From JACKII01 sp965202745 (GTDB taxonomy: Bacteria > Pseudomonadota > Alphaproteobacteria > Bin95), in assembly GCA_965202745.1 (NCBI GenBank), contig CBDBCB010000021.1, forward strand, positions 584,795 through 648,794: a stretch of DNA of 64,000 nt. Direction: 5' to 3'. Both the position numbers and the translations under genes were made by a program. The notes under the pieces are model-generated. The model saw nothing but the letters and a program-made list of their open reading frames with translations, did not search any database and was not told the DNA's origin. This document shows positions 8,209 to 17,070 of this stretch, in pieces. Position 1 is the stretch's first letter; every line of letters begins with the position of its first letter.

Positions 8209-9418
8209 GGCGCAACTCGACATGGACGACATCGGTGCGGCCTGTGGTGAAGGCCGCGGTGCAAATGTCGAGGTAGAATCGCCAACTGCACAGGAACCCG
8301 TCCGGATAGCCCAGGGCGCGGATTTTCGGTGCAGCCTCCTCGAACCGGCAGGTCCAGCGGCGGAGCATTTCTGCGTAATCTTGGCCGAAATGAAACATAT
8401 TGTGGGCTTCGAGGCCGTCGCGGGCTGCCTGCTTCCGGATTTGGGCCGGTGCGAGCAACATCCCGCCGGGGAAGGTGTAGTGCCGGATGAAGTCGGAGCG
8501 GCGGCGGTAGTCGCCGAAAATTTCGTCCTGGACGGTAATGGTTTGCAGGGTCGTAGCGCCGCCATCTGCCAGGGAGGTTTTGATCTTGCCGAAATAGGTC
8601 GGCCAGTAGCGCTCGCCGACAGCCTCAATCATCTCGATCAAGACGATAGAGTCGAACTTGCCCTGGTATCGCGGTAGTCGCGGAGGTCGATACGCCCGCG
8701 CCCGGCAAGGTGTGCCTCGGCATAGGCTTTCTGCGAGGGGGAAATGGTGACGGCTGTCAGCTCGCGGCCATCATTCGCCGCCGCCTCCGCAAAGCCGCCC
8801 CAGCCGCAGCCTATCTCCAGCGTCCGGCCCTCCGGTGGCGGTGGCATCCAGCAGGCGCTGATACTTGCGGGCCTGGGCGGTCTCCAGCGAGTCTTTCGGT
8901 CCGTCAAACAGCGCGCTGGAATAGGTCATGCTGTCGTCGAGCCACAGCCGGTAGAAGTCGTTGCCGACATCTTAGTGGGCCTTGATATTGCGGGCGCTGC
9001 CGCGGCGGGAATTGCGGCGCATCAGGCGGTCCGTCACCAGGAACATGGCGCGGTTCCAAAGCGAGCGGTGCAGGTGCTCGGCGAAGGCGTCCTCGTTCGC
9101 AAAGGCCGATTGGGTAAGCGCGTCGATGTCCGGGCTGTCCCAGAGGCCGTCAATGTAGGCTTCGCCCAGGCCGATATCGCCGCGAGCCGCGAAGGCTGCG
9201 ATGGCGGACCAGTCGTTGATCTGCATCTCTGCCTCGGGCCGGCCGGTGCCGAAGCGGTGGCGGTGCCCTTCTGGCGTGATGATGATCAGGCTTCCACGCT
9301 CCACCCCCTCGCAAGCCGAGAGAAAGCGGCGGGCAACCTCATTGCCCAGGCTGTAGTTTCCCGCTGTCAGCGGTGCATTCATTGCAACCGGGCGGGTGGC
9401 GGTGATCGTTTCGGTCAT
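8201..9418 (-). pseudogene. Cyclopropane-fatty-acyl-phospholipid synthase-like methyltransferase, three lesions
   Basis: The N-terminal part (MTETITATRPVAMNAPL) is read to NIKAH, then TAA at 8972-8974 stands where the invariant family block HYDVGNDFYRLWLDDSMTY has Tyr. The SAM-binding motif LEIGCGWGGFAE is in another frame (change near 8833). IEMIEAVGERYWPTYF is in a third (near 8670), running to a stop at 8201. Total length, about 405 codons, is normal, so only point lesions are present. GGAGGT lies 8 bases before the ATG. The enzyme family methylates unsaturated acyl chains of membrane phospholipids. Confidence 0.88.
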
Positions 9419-10229
9419 CGCGTGACCTCCTCGGTAGGGGGAAGCGGGCGCATCCGGTAAGGAGCGCCTTTGAATTTCAGGCGGACTGCCTGCCAGTAGA
9501 TCAGGGTGGAGACGCGCAGCGCGCCGAGCGGGCGGCGGGCCATCATGCCAAGCAGGCCCTTCGTCGAGAGCGGCGACAGGCTCCCGCTCCCGGTCAGTGT
9601 GGCCACGACGCCGTGGCGGGAGCCGCCCTCGCCGTTTTCCCACTCTCACTGGGGCGTGAATGGTCGATGCGAATGTCTAGGGCGTCTGAGCCGATGGCGA
9701 ACCGGAAGTCATAGACGCCGCTTATCTGCTGAAACGGTGAGACGTGGAACACCTTCTCCGCCCGGATCTTGTCCCGGCCCGTTATGACCCGCCAGTCTAG
9801 CAAGGCGCACAGGTAACTGTGCCGGTCGCCAAACGTGTTGTTCACCTCCGCCAGTACGGCGCGGAGCGCGCCTGTGTCATCCCGGAAGAACCAAAAGCTG
9901 ACGGGATTGAACACATAGCCGAGCGTGCGCGGCTGGGTCAGCAGCCAAACCTCTGCCATGGCATCTGCGGGCACGCCGAACGCCGTTGCCTGTTCCTTGG
10001 CCCAAGCGAGCATGGAGCCTTCGCCGCGGCCATGGTCCCGGTCGGAGAGGCCGAGCAGCCCAAACCGCCGCCTGATCAAGGCAGAGCGGGCGGTAGCCAC
10101 GGGTGCCAGCCGCCAGAGCAGATAGTCCACGCCATAGCGGAAGGAATTGGCCAGCCCGCCGCGGCGGCCATGGTAGGTCTCGCCGCGGAGCAACGCCGCG
10201 CCGCTTTCGGGCCAGCCGGTTACGCCCAT
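9415..10229 (-). pseudogene. DUF1365 protein, frameshifted
   Basis: DUF1365 genes almost always travel with an amine-oxidase-like flavoprotein and a CFA-synthase-like gene; their biochemical role is unsettled. RGETYHGRRGG near the start, TQPRTLGYVFNPVSFWF and RAEKVFHVSPFQ are family hallmarks. The frame is lost near 9625 after DHSRPSESGKT. The C-terminal block (ATLTGSGSLSPLSTKGLL to LPPTEEVTR) continues in another frame and its TGA overlaps the CFA synthase ATG. One indel would restore the gene. Confidence 0.85.
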
Positions 10230-10783
10230 TGCGGGGCAACTCCCATGGCTTTCGCCACGTTGACGGCGCTCAGCAGGCCATCCTCATGGAAGCCGTAGCG
10301 GGTGTAGGCCCCGCAGAACCAGGCGCCGCGGCGGCCCTGTATCGACGGCAACTGCGCTTGCGAGGCCACTGCCGCCTGATAGAACACCGGGTGGCTGAGT
10401 TCAGCCTCATCAAAAATGTGCTCGTCCGGAATGTCGTGGGCCGGGTTCAGGGTGACGAACAGCGGCACGTCATCGGGGATGCCTTGCAGGCGGTTCATCC
10501 AGTACGTGACGGTGACAGCCGTCGAAGCGTGGCCGGTGCGGCCCTGGTAGTTCCAACTTGCCCAGCAGGCGCGGCGTGTTGGCATCACGCGCGGATCGTC
10601 ATGCAGGATGACCCGGTTCGGCTTGTAGCGCAGATCGTCCAGCACGGAGCGCTCCTCCGCATCCGCATCTACCAGCATGGCGAGGGCCTGGTCGGAGTGG
10701 CAGCCGAAGACAACGGCATCGAACTGCAAACCCCTGCCGCGCATATCTCTGGACGAATTTGGACGCATTGTGGTGGTCGCCAT
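10220..10783 (-). pseudogene. FAD-dependent amine oxidase-like protein, N-terminal part deleted
   Basis: The block FDAVVFGCHSDQALAML, YKPNRVILHDDPRVMP and ASWNYQ to GAWFCGAYTRYGFHEDGL is the C-terminal 40 per cent of the flavoprotein found with DUF1365. The FAD-binding dinucleotide fold and everything before FDAVVF, roughly 250 residues, is absent. The next 165 bases hold nothing recognisable before the opposite-strand gene at 10949. This is a true deletion at the head of the operon, which would also have removed its promoter and may have started the decay of the genes behind it. It overlaps DUF1365 by 10 bases. Confidence 0.82.
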
Positions 10784-10948
10784 TGCAGGTCAGCGGCACC
10801 GGTGCGGTGGGCAGGTTGTTGCGTGTTCCTTGCTGCTGCCCGGCCCTTCCGGCCGAAACTCCATCGTTGAGCACCCGGTTTTAAGGCGGTACCTTCCGGT
10901 GACGCCGCTTCAAAAAGGGAATGTCGGCGATAAGGAGTTACCGCGGAT

Positions 10949-11761
10949 ATGATTACCGAAGCCGCCGATTTCGCCGCCGAGTGCGAAGCCACCTACGCCC
11001 TGTTGCAGCCGCTTGACGACAGCACTTACGGCCGCGAGACCCAGTTCAAGGGCTGGACGGTCAACGACGTCATGCAGCATCTCTATATGGGCGATATCCG
11101 GGCCCACATGACCCTCACCGACCCGGAAGGCTACGCCCGGATCAAGGCCGAGCGGCAGTCCGTTGTCGCAGCAACCACGGCGGAGAAGCTGGTGAACCAG
11201 CGGCAGGCTGCAGGCTATCTGGAAGGCCGGGACCTGCTGGAGGCCTGGCGCGCCTCCGCCGCAAAAACCGCCGCTGCCTATGCCGACGTCGACCCGAAGC
11301 TTCGCGTGCAGTGGGCCGGTCCCGACATGAGCGCCCGCTCCTCCATCACTGCCCGCCTGATGGAGACCTGGTCCCACTCGCAGGCGCTCTACGATGTGCT
11401 GGGGAAGGATCGCGTGGACGGCGACCGTATCCGTGCCATCGCGCATCTGGGCGCGATCACATACGGCTGGACCTTCGCCAATCGGGGGGAGGAGCCACCG
11501 GGACCGCCGCCGCTGATACGGTTGACCGCCCCCTCCGGCGCAACCTGGGAATGGAACGCCGGCACCTCGCCCGCGGGCGAGGCTGTGGAAGGTCCGGCTA
11601 CAGACTTCTGCCAGGTCGTCGCCCAGACCCGCAGCATCGCCGACGTCAACCGATCGGTCACCGGCAAGGCCGCAACGGCCTGGATGAACCATGCTCAATG
11701 CTTCGCCGGCCCGCCCAACGACCCGCCAGCGCCGGGCAGCCGGTTCAGGCAGGCGAGCTGA
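10949..11761 (+). CDS. TIGR03084-family metal-binding protein (maleylpyruvate isomerase-like)
   Basis: A 270-residue DinB/MDMPI-fold protein. LDDSTYGRETQFKGWTVNDVMQHL at the N-terminus and METWSHSQALYDVLG in the middle supply the His and Glu/Asp ligands expected for the metal site of this family. NRSVTGKAATAWMNHAQCFAG closes the protein. Family members include thiol-dependent isomerases; the substrate here is unknown. It is preceded by AAGGAG and is divergent from the amine-oxidase relic. Intact. Confidence 0.78.
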   Translation: MITEAADFAAECEATYALLQPLDDSTYGRETQFKGWTVNDVMQHLYMGDIRAHMTLTDPEGYARIKAERQSVVAATTAEKLVNQRQAAGYLEGRDLLEAWRASAAKTAAAYADVDPKLRVQWAGPDMSARSSITARLMETWSHSQALYDVLGKDRVDGDRIRAIAHLGAITYGWTFANRGEEPPGPPPLIRLTAPSGATWEWNAGTSPAGEAVEGPATDFCQVVAQTRSIADVNRSVTGKAATAWMNHAQCFAGPPNDPPAPGSRFRQAS

Positions 11762-11898
11762 CAGGCAAACGGCCCACTGCATCGGGCCACCATCTCCCAG
11801 ACCACCGTCTTCCAGACCACCATCTCCCAGAATTGACACTCCCGGTACCCCTCCTACCTTTAACTCATTACCAAAACCCACCGGAAACCGCGCTCCCC

Positions 11899-13065
11899 AT
11901 GACCCTCTCCGACACGGCCTGGAGGCAGTTGATCTCCGCTGCCCACACCTCCGGCCGCAAGGCGGCGCTCGCCATTACCGGCGGCGGCACGGGGGCTGCG
12001 GGGGAGCTGCTGCGCGTGCCCGGCGGGTCGCAACTGCTCATCGAGGTGCAGGTCCCCTATAGCGAGCAGGCGCTGGAGAGCTATCTCGGCTTCGCGCCGG
12101 CCCAGGCCTGCAGCGCCGACACCTCCATCGCCATGGCACACAAGGCGCGGATGCGCGCCGCGGGCCTTGCCGGGGAGAGGGAAGGGGCCAATATCGTCGG
12201 GCTGGGTGCGACCGCGGCGCTGGTCAGCGACCGGCCGCGCCGGGGCGAACACCGCTTCCACATCGCCTGCGACGCCGCCGAGGGCGTCTCCCACTGCACC
12301 ATCGTCCTGGCCAAGGGCAGGCGTGACCGCGCGGAAGAAGAAGCACTGGTCGCCCGCGCGGTCATCCTCTGGCTGGCGCGGACCTGCGGCGTGGCCGCCG
12401 CGCCCTCGCCGCAAAGCCTGCTCGGTCCGGACGAGCAATTCACGCAAGTCAACGTGCCCGCCGCTGGTACGATTGAGGCGCTGCTTGCCGGCGCCGTCGA
12501 CCGCGTGACGGCTATGCCCGACGGCCAGTTGCACCTCGCCGCCGGACCGCCCGCCACGTTGATGCCGGGCTCCTTCAACCCGATGCATGACGGGCATGTG
12601 CGCCTCGCGCAGGCGGCAGGCGACATCCGCCAGCATCCGACCACCTACGAACTCTCCGTCACCAATGTGGACAAGCCCCCGCTCTCGGGTGAGGCGATCC
12701 GCGAACGCATCCAGCAATTCGCCTGGAAAGCGCCGGTCGAACTGACCCGAGCGCCGACCTTCCTGGAGAAGTCGCGCCTGTTCAACGGCGCGACCTTCGT
12801 CATCGGCGCCGACACGGCGGAGCGTCTGGTGGCCGCGAAATACTACGATCATGACGAAGATCGAATGCACGCCGCGCTGGAGGAAATAGGCAGCTCCGGC
12901 GCGAGCTTCCTGGTCGCCGTGCGCGTTGATCCCGCAGGCCGCCTGATGACCCTGCGGGACATCCCCGTGCCTGGCCGTTTCCTCGACCTCTTCGCCGAAA
13001 TCCCGGAGCACCACTTCCGCCTCGACCTCTCCTCCTCCGCCATCAGGCAACAGCGCGGGGAGTGA
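11899..13065 (+). CDS. CinA-like (NMN amidohydrolase-type) domain fused to a nucleotidyltransferase domain
   Basis: Residues 1 to about 170 resemble the CinA/PncC C-terminal domain: TGGGTGAAGELLRVPGGSQL, VPYSEQALESYLG and IVGLGATAALVSDRPRRG. Residues from about 220 carry SFNPMHDGHVRLAQ, the HxGH nucleotide-binding motif of NMN/nicotinate adenylyltransferases, and the protein ends with LDLSSSAIRQQ, the SSTxIR-type motif. PncC deamidates NMN and NMNAT adenylates mononucleotides to dinucleotides, so a joint role in NAD salvage is a reasonable inference. The start chosen is the ATG that begins the CinA similarity; the frame is open upstream but overlaps the previous gene. Intact, 388 residues. 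Confidence 0.75.
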   Translation: MTLSDTAWRQLISAAHTSGRKAALAITGGGTGAAGELLRVPGGSQLLIEVQVPYSEQALESYLGFAPAQACSADTSIAMAHKARMRAAGLAGEREGANIVGLGATAALVSDRPRRGEHRFHIACDAAEGVSHCTIVLAKGRRDRAEEEALVARAVILWLARTCGVAAAPSPQSLLGPDEQFTQVNVPAAGTIEALLAGAVDRVTAMPDGQLHLAAGPPATLMPGSFNPMHDGHVRLAQAAGDIRQHPTTYELSVTNVDKPPLSGEAIRERIQQFAWKAPVELTRAPTFLEKSRLFNGATFVIGADTAERLVAAKYYDHDEDRMHAALEEIGSSGASFLVAVRVDPAGRLMTLRDIPVPGRFLDLFAEIPEHHFRLDLSSSAIRQQRGE

Positions 13066-13074
13066 GGGCCTCAA

Positions 13075-13100
13075 CCCTTCACCCTGAGCCTGTCGAAGGG
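13075..13100. repeat. Dispersed repeat CCCTTCACCCTGAGCC...
   Basis: The 26 bases contain CCTGAGCCTGTCGAA flanked by CCCTTC and GGG. The same core occurs twice more at 27719-27801, once in each orientation. It lies between the stop of the fusion gene and the end of the enoyl-CoA hydratase relic. This motif is a common intergenic repeat in many proteobacterial genomes (general knowledge); function unknown. Confidence 0.7.
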
Positions 13101-13113
13101 GGCAGTCAGCCCC

Positions 13114-13778
13114 CTAATGCCCGCCCTTATAGTTCCGCAGGTAGTGGGCCGCGCCGTTCCGGTCGTTGACCAACGGTCCCTCGCCGAAAATCCGTTCCTT
13201 CGAGCTGCTGTAAAGCTCCCGGTTCGCCCCCAGGGGAGCCAGCCGTCCCGCCTCCGCCTTCGCCAGGTCCAGTAGCTCCTCCAGCGGCGGGCTAGCTACA
13301 CGGTCTCGAAGAAGGCGCTGCCCGACATTTTGTGCCGGAAGAGCGCCAGTTCCTCATCCGGAATGTGCATGCCAAGCTGGATTTCATTGGCGCAGAGAAA
13401 GCCACGATCCGCCCGCATCACCCGCAGGTCATGGCAGAGCGCCAGCATGAAGCCCGCGCCGAAGCCATGGCCGTTCACGGCGCAGACGGTGGGCACGGGG
13501 AAGGTGATGAGCCGGGCCATCAGCGCCATGAACTCCTTGGCGAAGACGGATTTGTCGCCGCCCTCGCCATCGCCCTCGCCACGCCGCCAGTCGAGATCCA
13601 GCCCATTGGAGAAGAACTTCTCATTCGCCGACGCCGTCACCAGCGCCGCCGGCCCCTCTGAGGCCAGCACCTCATCCAGCCTGGCATCGAATGCCCGCAC
13701 GAAATTGGTGTTCCAGCGGTTCTCGCCCGCATTCATGGTCAGGACGAAAACATTACCCTGCCGCTCAATCTCAATCAT
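13114..13778 (-). pseudogene. Enoyl-CoA hydratase/isomerase-family protein, stop plus deletion
   Basis: MIEIERQGNVFVLTMNAGENRWN at the start and AVNGHGFGAGFMLALCHDLRVM are typical crotonase motifs. TAG at 13296-13298 falls in FFETV-LARRW where the family has Gln. Directly after LARRW a block of about 15 residues is missing, and the C-terminus (SPPLEELLDLAKAEAGRLAPL to HYLRNYKGGH) resumes in another frame and stops at 13114. The nonsense change and the deletion together indicate real decay. The normal role would be hydration or isomerisation of an enoyl-CoA. Confidence 0.85.
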
Positions 13779-14120
13779 GCGCTTCTACCCAGGCTGGGGG
13801 AATTTGGTTGCATTGGTGGAAGCGATGCTTGCGCATTCCGAGGCGGGGATCAAGCGGGCGCCGCGCCAGTGTGATGGCGTATTCGCGAAACTCGCACCCG
13901 GCGCTTTGGGCAGGAGGCAGATGCTTCTTTGACCAAAACAGGAGATTTCCATCGGTTTTTCGGCTCCAACTCTGTTTTTCTGGTCTAAGGTATAGCGTAA
14001 AATGTTGTGGCTCCGGTCTATGGGACACCAGCGAAAGTCCGTTATAGTCGCGAACCGCCAAATCTACCGGAACAACGGCTGTCCCCTTAACGCACTGCGA
14101 AGAGAGCGAACCCCTTGTGA
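13779..14120. other. Gap without recognisable gene
   Basis: The 342 bases between the hydratase relic and the CoA ligase hold no coding similarity I recognise in any frame. The right part, from about 13930, is AT-richer and probably carries the promoter for the CoA ligase operon. I could not pick out convincing -35 and -10 boxes. Confidence 0.5.
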
Positions 14121-15668
14121 TTGATTGACTTCTTCGATGAGCGCGCGCAGCGCTATCCAAGCCGCACGGCCTTTGTTCAGCCGGACGGCGCGCCTATCTT
14201 CTATGGCGACGCCCTGGCCCGGACAGAGCGTATAGCCGCTGGTATAGCCGCGGCCGGCCTCCCGGAGCTTACCCGTTGCGCGGTCTATAGACCGAACGAC
14301 GCCCGGGCCTTTCTCGCCATGCTGGGCATTTTCCGGGCAGGCCGCGTTTGGGTACCGCTCAACGCCCGCAACACGGTCGAGGACAACGCAGCCTTCCTCG
14401 CCTACACCGGTGCGGAGTGTCTGTTCTTCCACAGCAGTTTCGAGGCCGAGGCCCGCCGACTCGCAGAGAGCGTGCCGGCGCTCTCAAAGCTTGTCTGCAT
14501 CGACAGCGATTGCGGCCTCGCCCCGAGCCTCGACAGGTTCAAGCGCGCCGACACCCCGCCTCCCGATGTGCCAGAGGATCGGCTCCGCGCCTGCAACATC
14601 CTGGCGACTGGCGGCACGACCGGCCGCTCAAAAGGGGCCGTCTGGACCAATCTCACCTGGGAGACACTGATCGCCACCTTCTGGACCAGCGCGCCACGTG
14701 CGATCGAGCCGCCGGTTCACCTCTGCGTCGCCCCCATGACCCACGGCGCTGGCGTGCTGGCGCTCATGCTGATGCCGGAGGGGCCGACCAACGTGCTGCT
14801 CGACCGCACCGACGCGGCCTCGATCCTGGCGGCCATCGAGCGGCACCGGGTGACGCATCTCTACCTGCCGCCAACCCTGCTCTATACGCTACTTGCAAGC
14901 CCGGAGCTTGCGACGACCGACGTCACCTCGCTGCAATTCTTCCTAATCTCCGCCGCCCCCGTCGCAGCCGAGAAACTGCGCGAAGCCATCGTCGCGTTCG
15001 GACCGGTCCTCGCCCAATCCTTCGGCCAGGCAGAGGCGCCGTTCTTCCTGACCTTTCTTTCCTCCGGAGATCACGTCCAGGGCCTCGCCAACCCGGAAGG
15101 CACGCTGCTGTGCAGTTGCGGGCGTCCGACCATGTTGAGCCGGGTCGAGATCATGGACGAGGGCGGTCAACTCCTCCCCGCCGGAGAAGTCGGGGAGATC
15201 GTCGCCCGCGGCAACCTCGTCATGCGCGAATATCGCAACGATCCAGCGGCGACGGCGGCTGTCTCCACCCATGGCTGGCACCACACCGGCGATATCGGCT
15301 TCAAGGACGAAGCCGGCTATGTCTATATCGTCGACCGCAAGCGCGACATGATCATCTCCGGCGGTTTCAACGTGTTCACAACCGAAGTGGAACAGGTCGT
15401 ACTCGGCCACCCGGATGTCCAGGATTGCGCCGTCATCGGCGTGCCAGATGAGAAATGGGGCGAGGCGGGCAAGGCGGTAGTTGAGTTAAAGCCGGGTGCC
15501 GCAACGACACCGTCAGAGCTGATTGCCTACCTCCGTCCGCGCCTTGGCGGCGTGAAGACGCCGAAGTCTGTCGAAGTTTGGCAGAGCCTGCCGCGCAGCC
15601 CTGTCGGCAAGGTCCTGAAACGCACCATCCGCGAGCGTTATTGGCGAGGCCAGACGCGCGCGGTTTGA
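14121..15668 (+). CDS. AMP-dependent acyl-CoA synthetase/ligase
   Basis: A 515-residue ANL-superfamily enzyme: phosphate-binding loop ATGGTTGRSKG near residue 165, QSFGQAEAP as the A5 block, TGDIG near residue 390, DRKRDMIISGGFNV as the hinge, and the catalytic lysine in SPVGKVLKR near the end. It should adenylate a carboxylic acid and form its CoA thioester. The start is a TTG directly after an in-frame TGA, so an alternative start is not available upstream. It is followed at once by the thiolase gene, indicating a joint pathway. Intact. Confidence 0.85.
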   Translation: MIDFFDERAQRYPSRTAFVQPDGAPIFYGDALARTERIAAGIAAAGLPELTRCAVYRPNDARAFLAMLGIFRAGRVWVPLNARNTVEDNAAFLAYTGAECLFFHSSFEAEARRLAESVPALSKLVCIDSDCGLAPSLDRFKRADTPPPDVPEDRLRACNILATGGTTGRSKGAVWTNLTWETLIATFWTSAPRAIEPPVHLCVAPMTHGAGVLALMLMPEGPTNVLLDRTDAASILAAIERHRVTHLYLPPTLLYTLLASPELATTDVTSLQFFLISAAPVAAEKLREAIVAFGPVLAQSFGQAEAPFFLTFLSSGDHVQGLANPEGTLLCSCGRPTMLSRVEIMDEGGQLLPAGEVGEIVARGNLVMREYRNDPAATAAVSTHGWHHTGDIGFKDEAGYVYIVDRKRDMIISGGFNVFTTEVEQVVLGHPDVQDCAVIGVPDEKWGEAGKAVVELKPGAATTPSELIAYLRPRLGGVKTPKSVEVWQSLPRSPVGKVLKRTIRERYWRGQTRAV

Positions 15669-15669
15669 A

Positions 15670-16926
15670 ATGTTGAGTGGGAGAGACTCTGTGAGCGACG
15701 TCTATATCATCGGCAGCTACTCCACCACGTTTGGGCGCAAGCCGACGCAGGACCATCGCGCGCTGGCGCGGGAAGCAGTGACGGGTGCTTTTCGCGATGC
15801 CGGCTATCCTGCGCACGCACCGGTCGATCAGGTCTATTTCGGCAACTCCCTGTTGCACGTCCAGGGCCAAACCATGATCCGCGGCCAGACCGTGCTCTTG
15901 CCGCTGATGGAGGATGGCCTCCTGCCGGAGCGCTCACCGGTCGTCAATGTGGAGGGCGCATGCGCGACCGGCTCGCTCGCCCTGCACGGCGCGTGGAAGG
16001 ACATTCTCTCCGGCGAAAGCGAGCTGGTGCTGGCGGTCGGCGTGGAGAAGCTCTACGACCCGAACGACCCAGCCGCCATGCTGAAGGAAATCGGCGGCGG
16101 CTTCGATCGTTTCGACAAGCCGCGCTGGCTGGATGAATACCGCCAAGCAGTCGAGGTGTCCGGTGCCGAATGGGGACCAGGCGCAGACCGCCCGGTCGCG
16201 ATGGACACCTACGGCGTGCAAGCTTCGCTGCACATGCACCAATACGGCACGATGCGGGAGCAGATTGCCATCGCCGCTGCCAAGAACCACCGCTTCGGTG
16301 CACTGAACCCAAAGGCGCAGTACCGCTTTGAGATGACCGCGGAAGAGGCGTTGGCAGACCGCCAGGTCAGCGGGCCGCTGACCCGCGCCATGTGTGCGCC
16401 CATCGGCGACGGCGCTGCGGCAGCATTGCTTTGTTCTGCAAGCCTGCTGGCGCGCGCAGTGCGGGTGCGCACGTCGGCGGTTGCAGGCGGCAAGCACCGG
16501 GCGCTCGCGGAGCCAAGTCTCGCTCGCACCGCCGCCGACAAGGCCTACGAGAAGGCAGGCCTTGGGCCGGGGGGCGTGCATGTGGCCGAAATGCACGATG
16601 CCACCTCTTTCTGCGAGCTGTATCAGATGGAGATGCTGCGCTTCTGCGGCGAGGGCGAAGGCGGTCCGTTTGTTGCCACCGGCGTTACCGGAGCCGGCGG
16701 CAGGCTGCCGGTCAACACGTCTGGCGGTTTGGTCTCCAAAGGTCACCCGATTGCCGCAACCGGCCTCTCCCTGACGGACGAAATCGTCGCCCAACTGCGT
16801 GGCGAGGCGGGACCGCGGCAGGCCCAAGACGCCCGTATCGGATTGGTGCAAAATGGTGGCGACGTCATCGGGCTGGAGGAGGCTGTTTGTGCCGTCACCA
16901 TCCTGGAGCGCGCAGGCGGGCGGTAA
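15670..16926 (+). CDS. Thiolase-family acyl-CoA acyltransferase
   Basis: The nucleophile Cys is present in NVEGACATGSLAL, and the catalytic His in NTSGGLVSKGHPIAATG. The final CxG motif of classical thiolases is replaced by QNGGDVIG, as in SCP-x-like members. It probably cleaves a beta-ketoacyl-CoA. The first ATG is two bases after the ligase stop, but GTG at 15691 has the better ribosome site (GGGAGA), so the N-terminus may be 7 residues shorter. It forms an operon with the ligase. Intact, 418 residues. Confidence 0.83.
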   Translation: MLSGRDSVSDVYIIGSYSTTFGRKPTQDHRALAREAVTGAFRDAGYPAHAPVDQVYFGNSLLHVQGQTMIRGQTVLLPLMEDGLLPERSPVVNVEGACATGSLALHGAWKDILSGESELVLAVGVEKLYDPNDPAAMLKEIGGGFDRFDKPRWLDEYRQAVEVSGAEWGPGADRPVAMDTYGVQASLHMHQYGTMREQIAIAAAKNHRFGALNPKAQYRFEMTAEEALADRQVSGPLTRAMCAPIGDGAAAALLCSASLLARAVRVRTSAVAGGKHRALAEPSLARTAADKAYEKAGLGPGGVHVAEMHDATSFCELYQMEMLRFCGEGEGGPFVATGVTGAGGRLPVNTSGGLVSKGHPIAATGLSLTDEIVAQLRGEAGPRQAQDARIGLVQNGGDVIGLEEAVCAVTILERAGGR

Positions 16927-17070
16927 GGATTTCCGTTCGGAGCTAGCCCTCTTCGTTGCTTAGCTCTACTCCACCGGCAAACGCATTCGCTACCCCAGCC
17001 CCTTGACTCCCCCGCCGCCCTATGGAACGTGCGGTCAACGCTTTTCTGCGCACCATAAGGAACATGCCCC

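Noticed and set aside
11311..11898. N-terminal extension of the CinA-like fusion protein
   Set aside because: The extension is a low-complexity out-of-frame reading of the TIGR03084 gene and has no family similarity.
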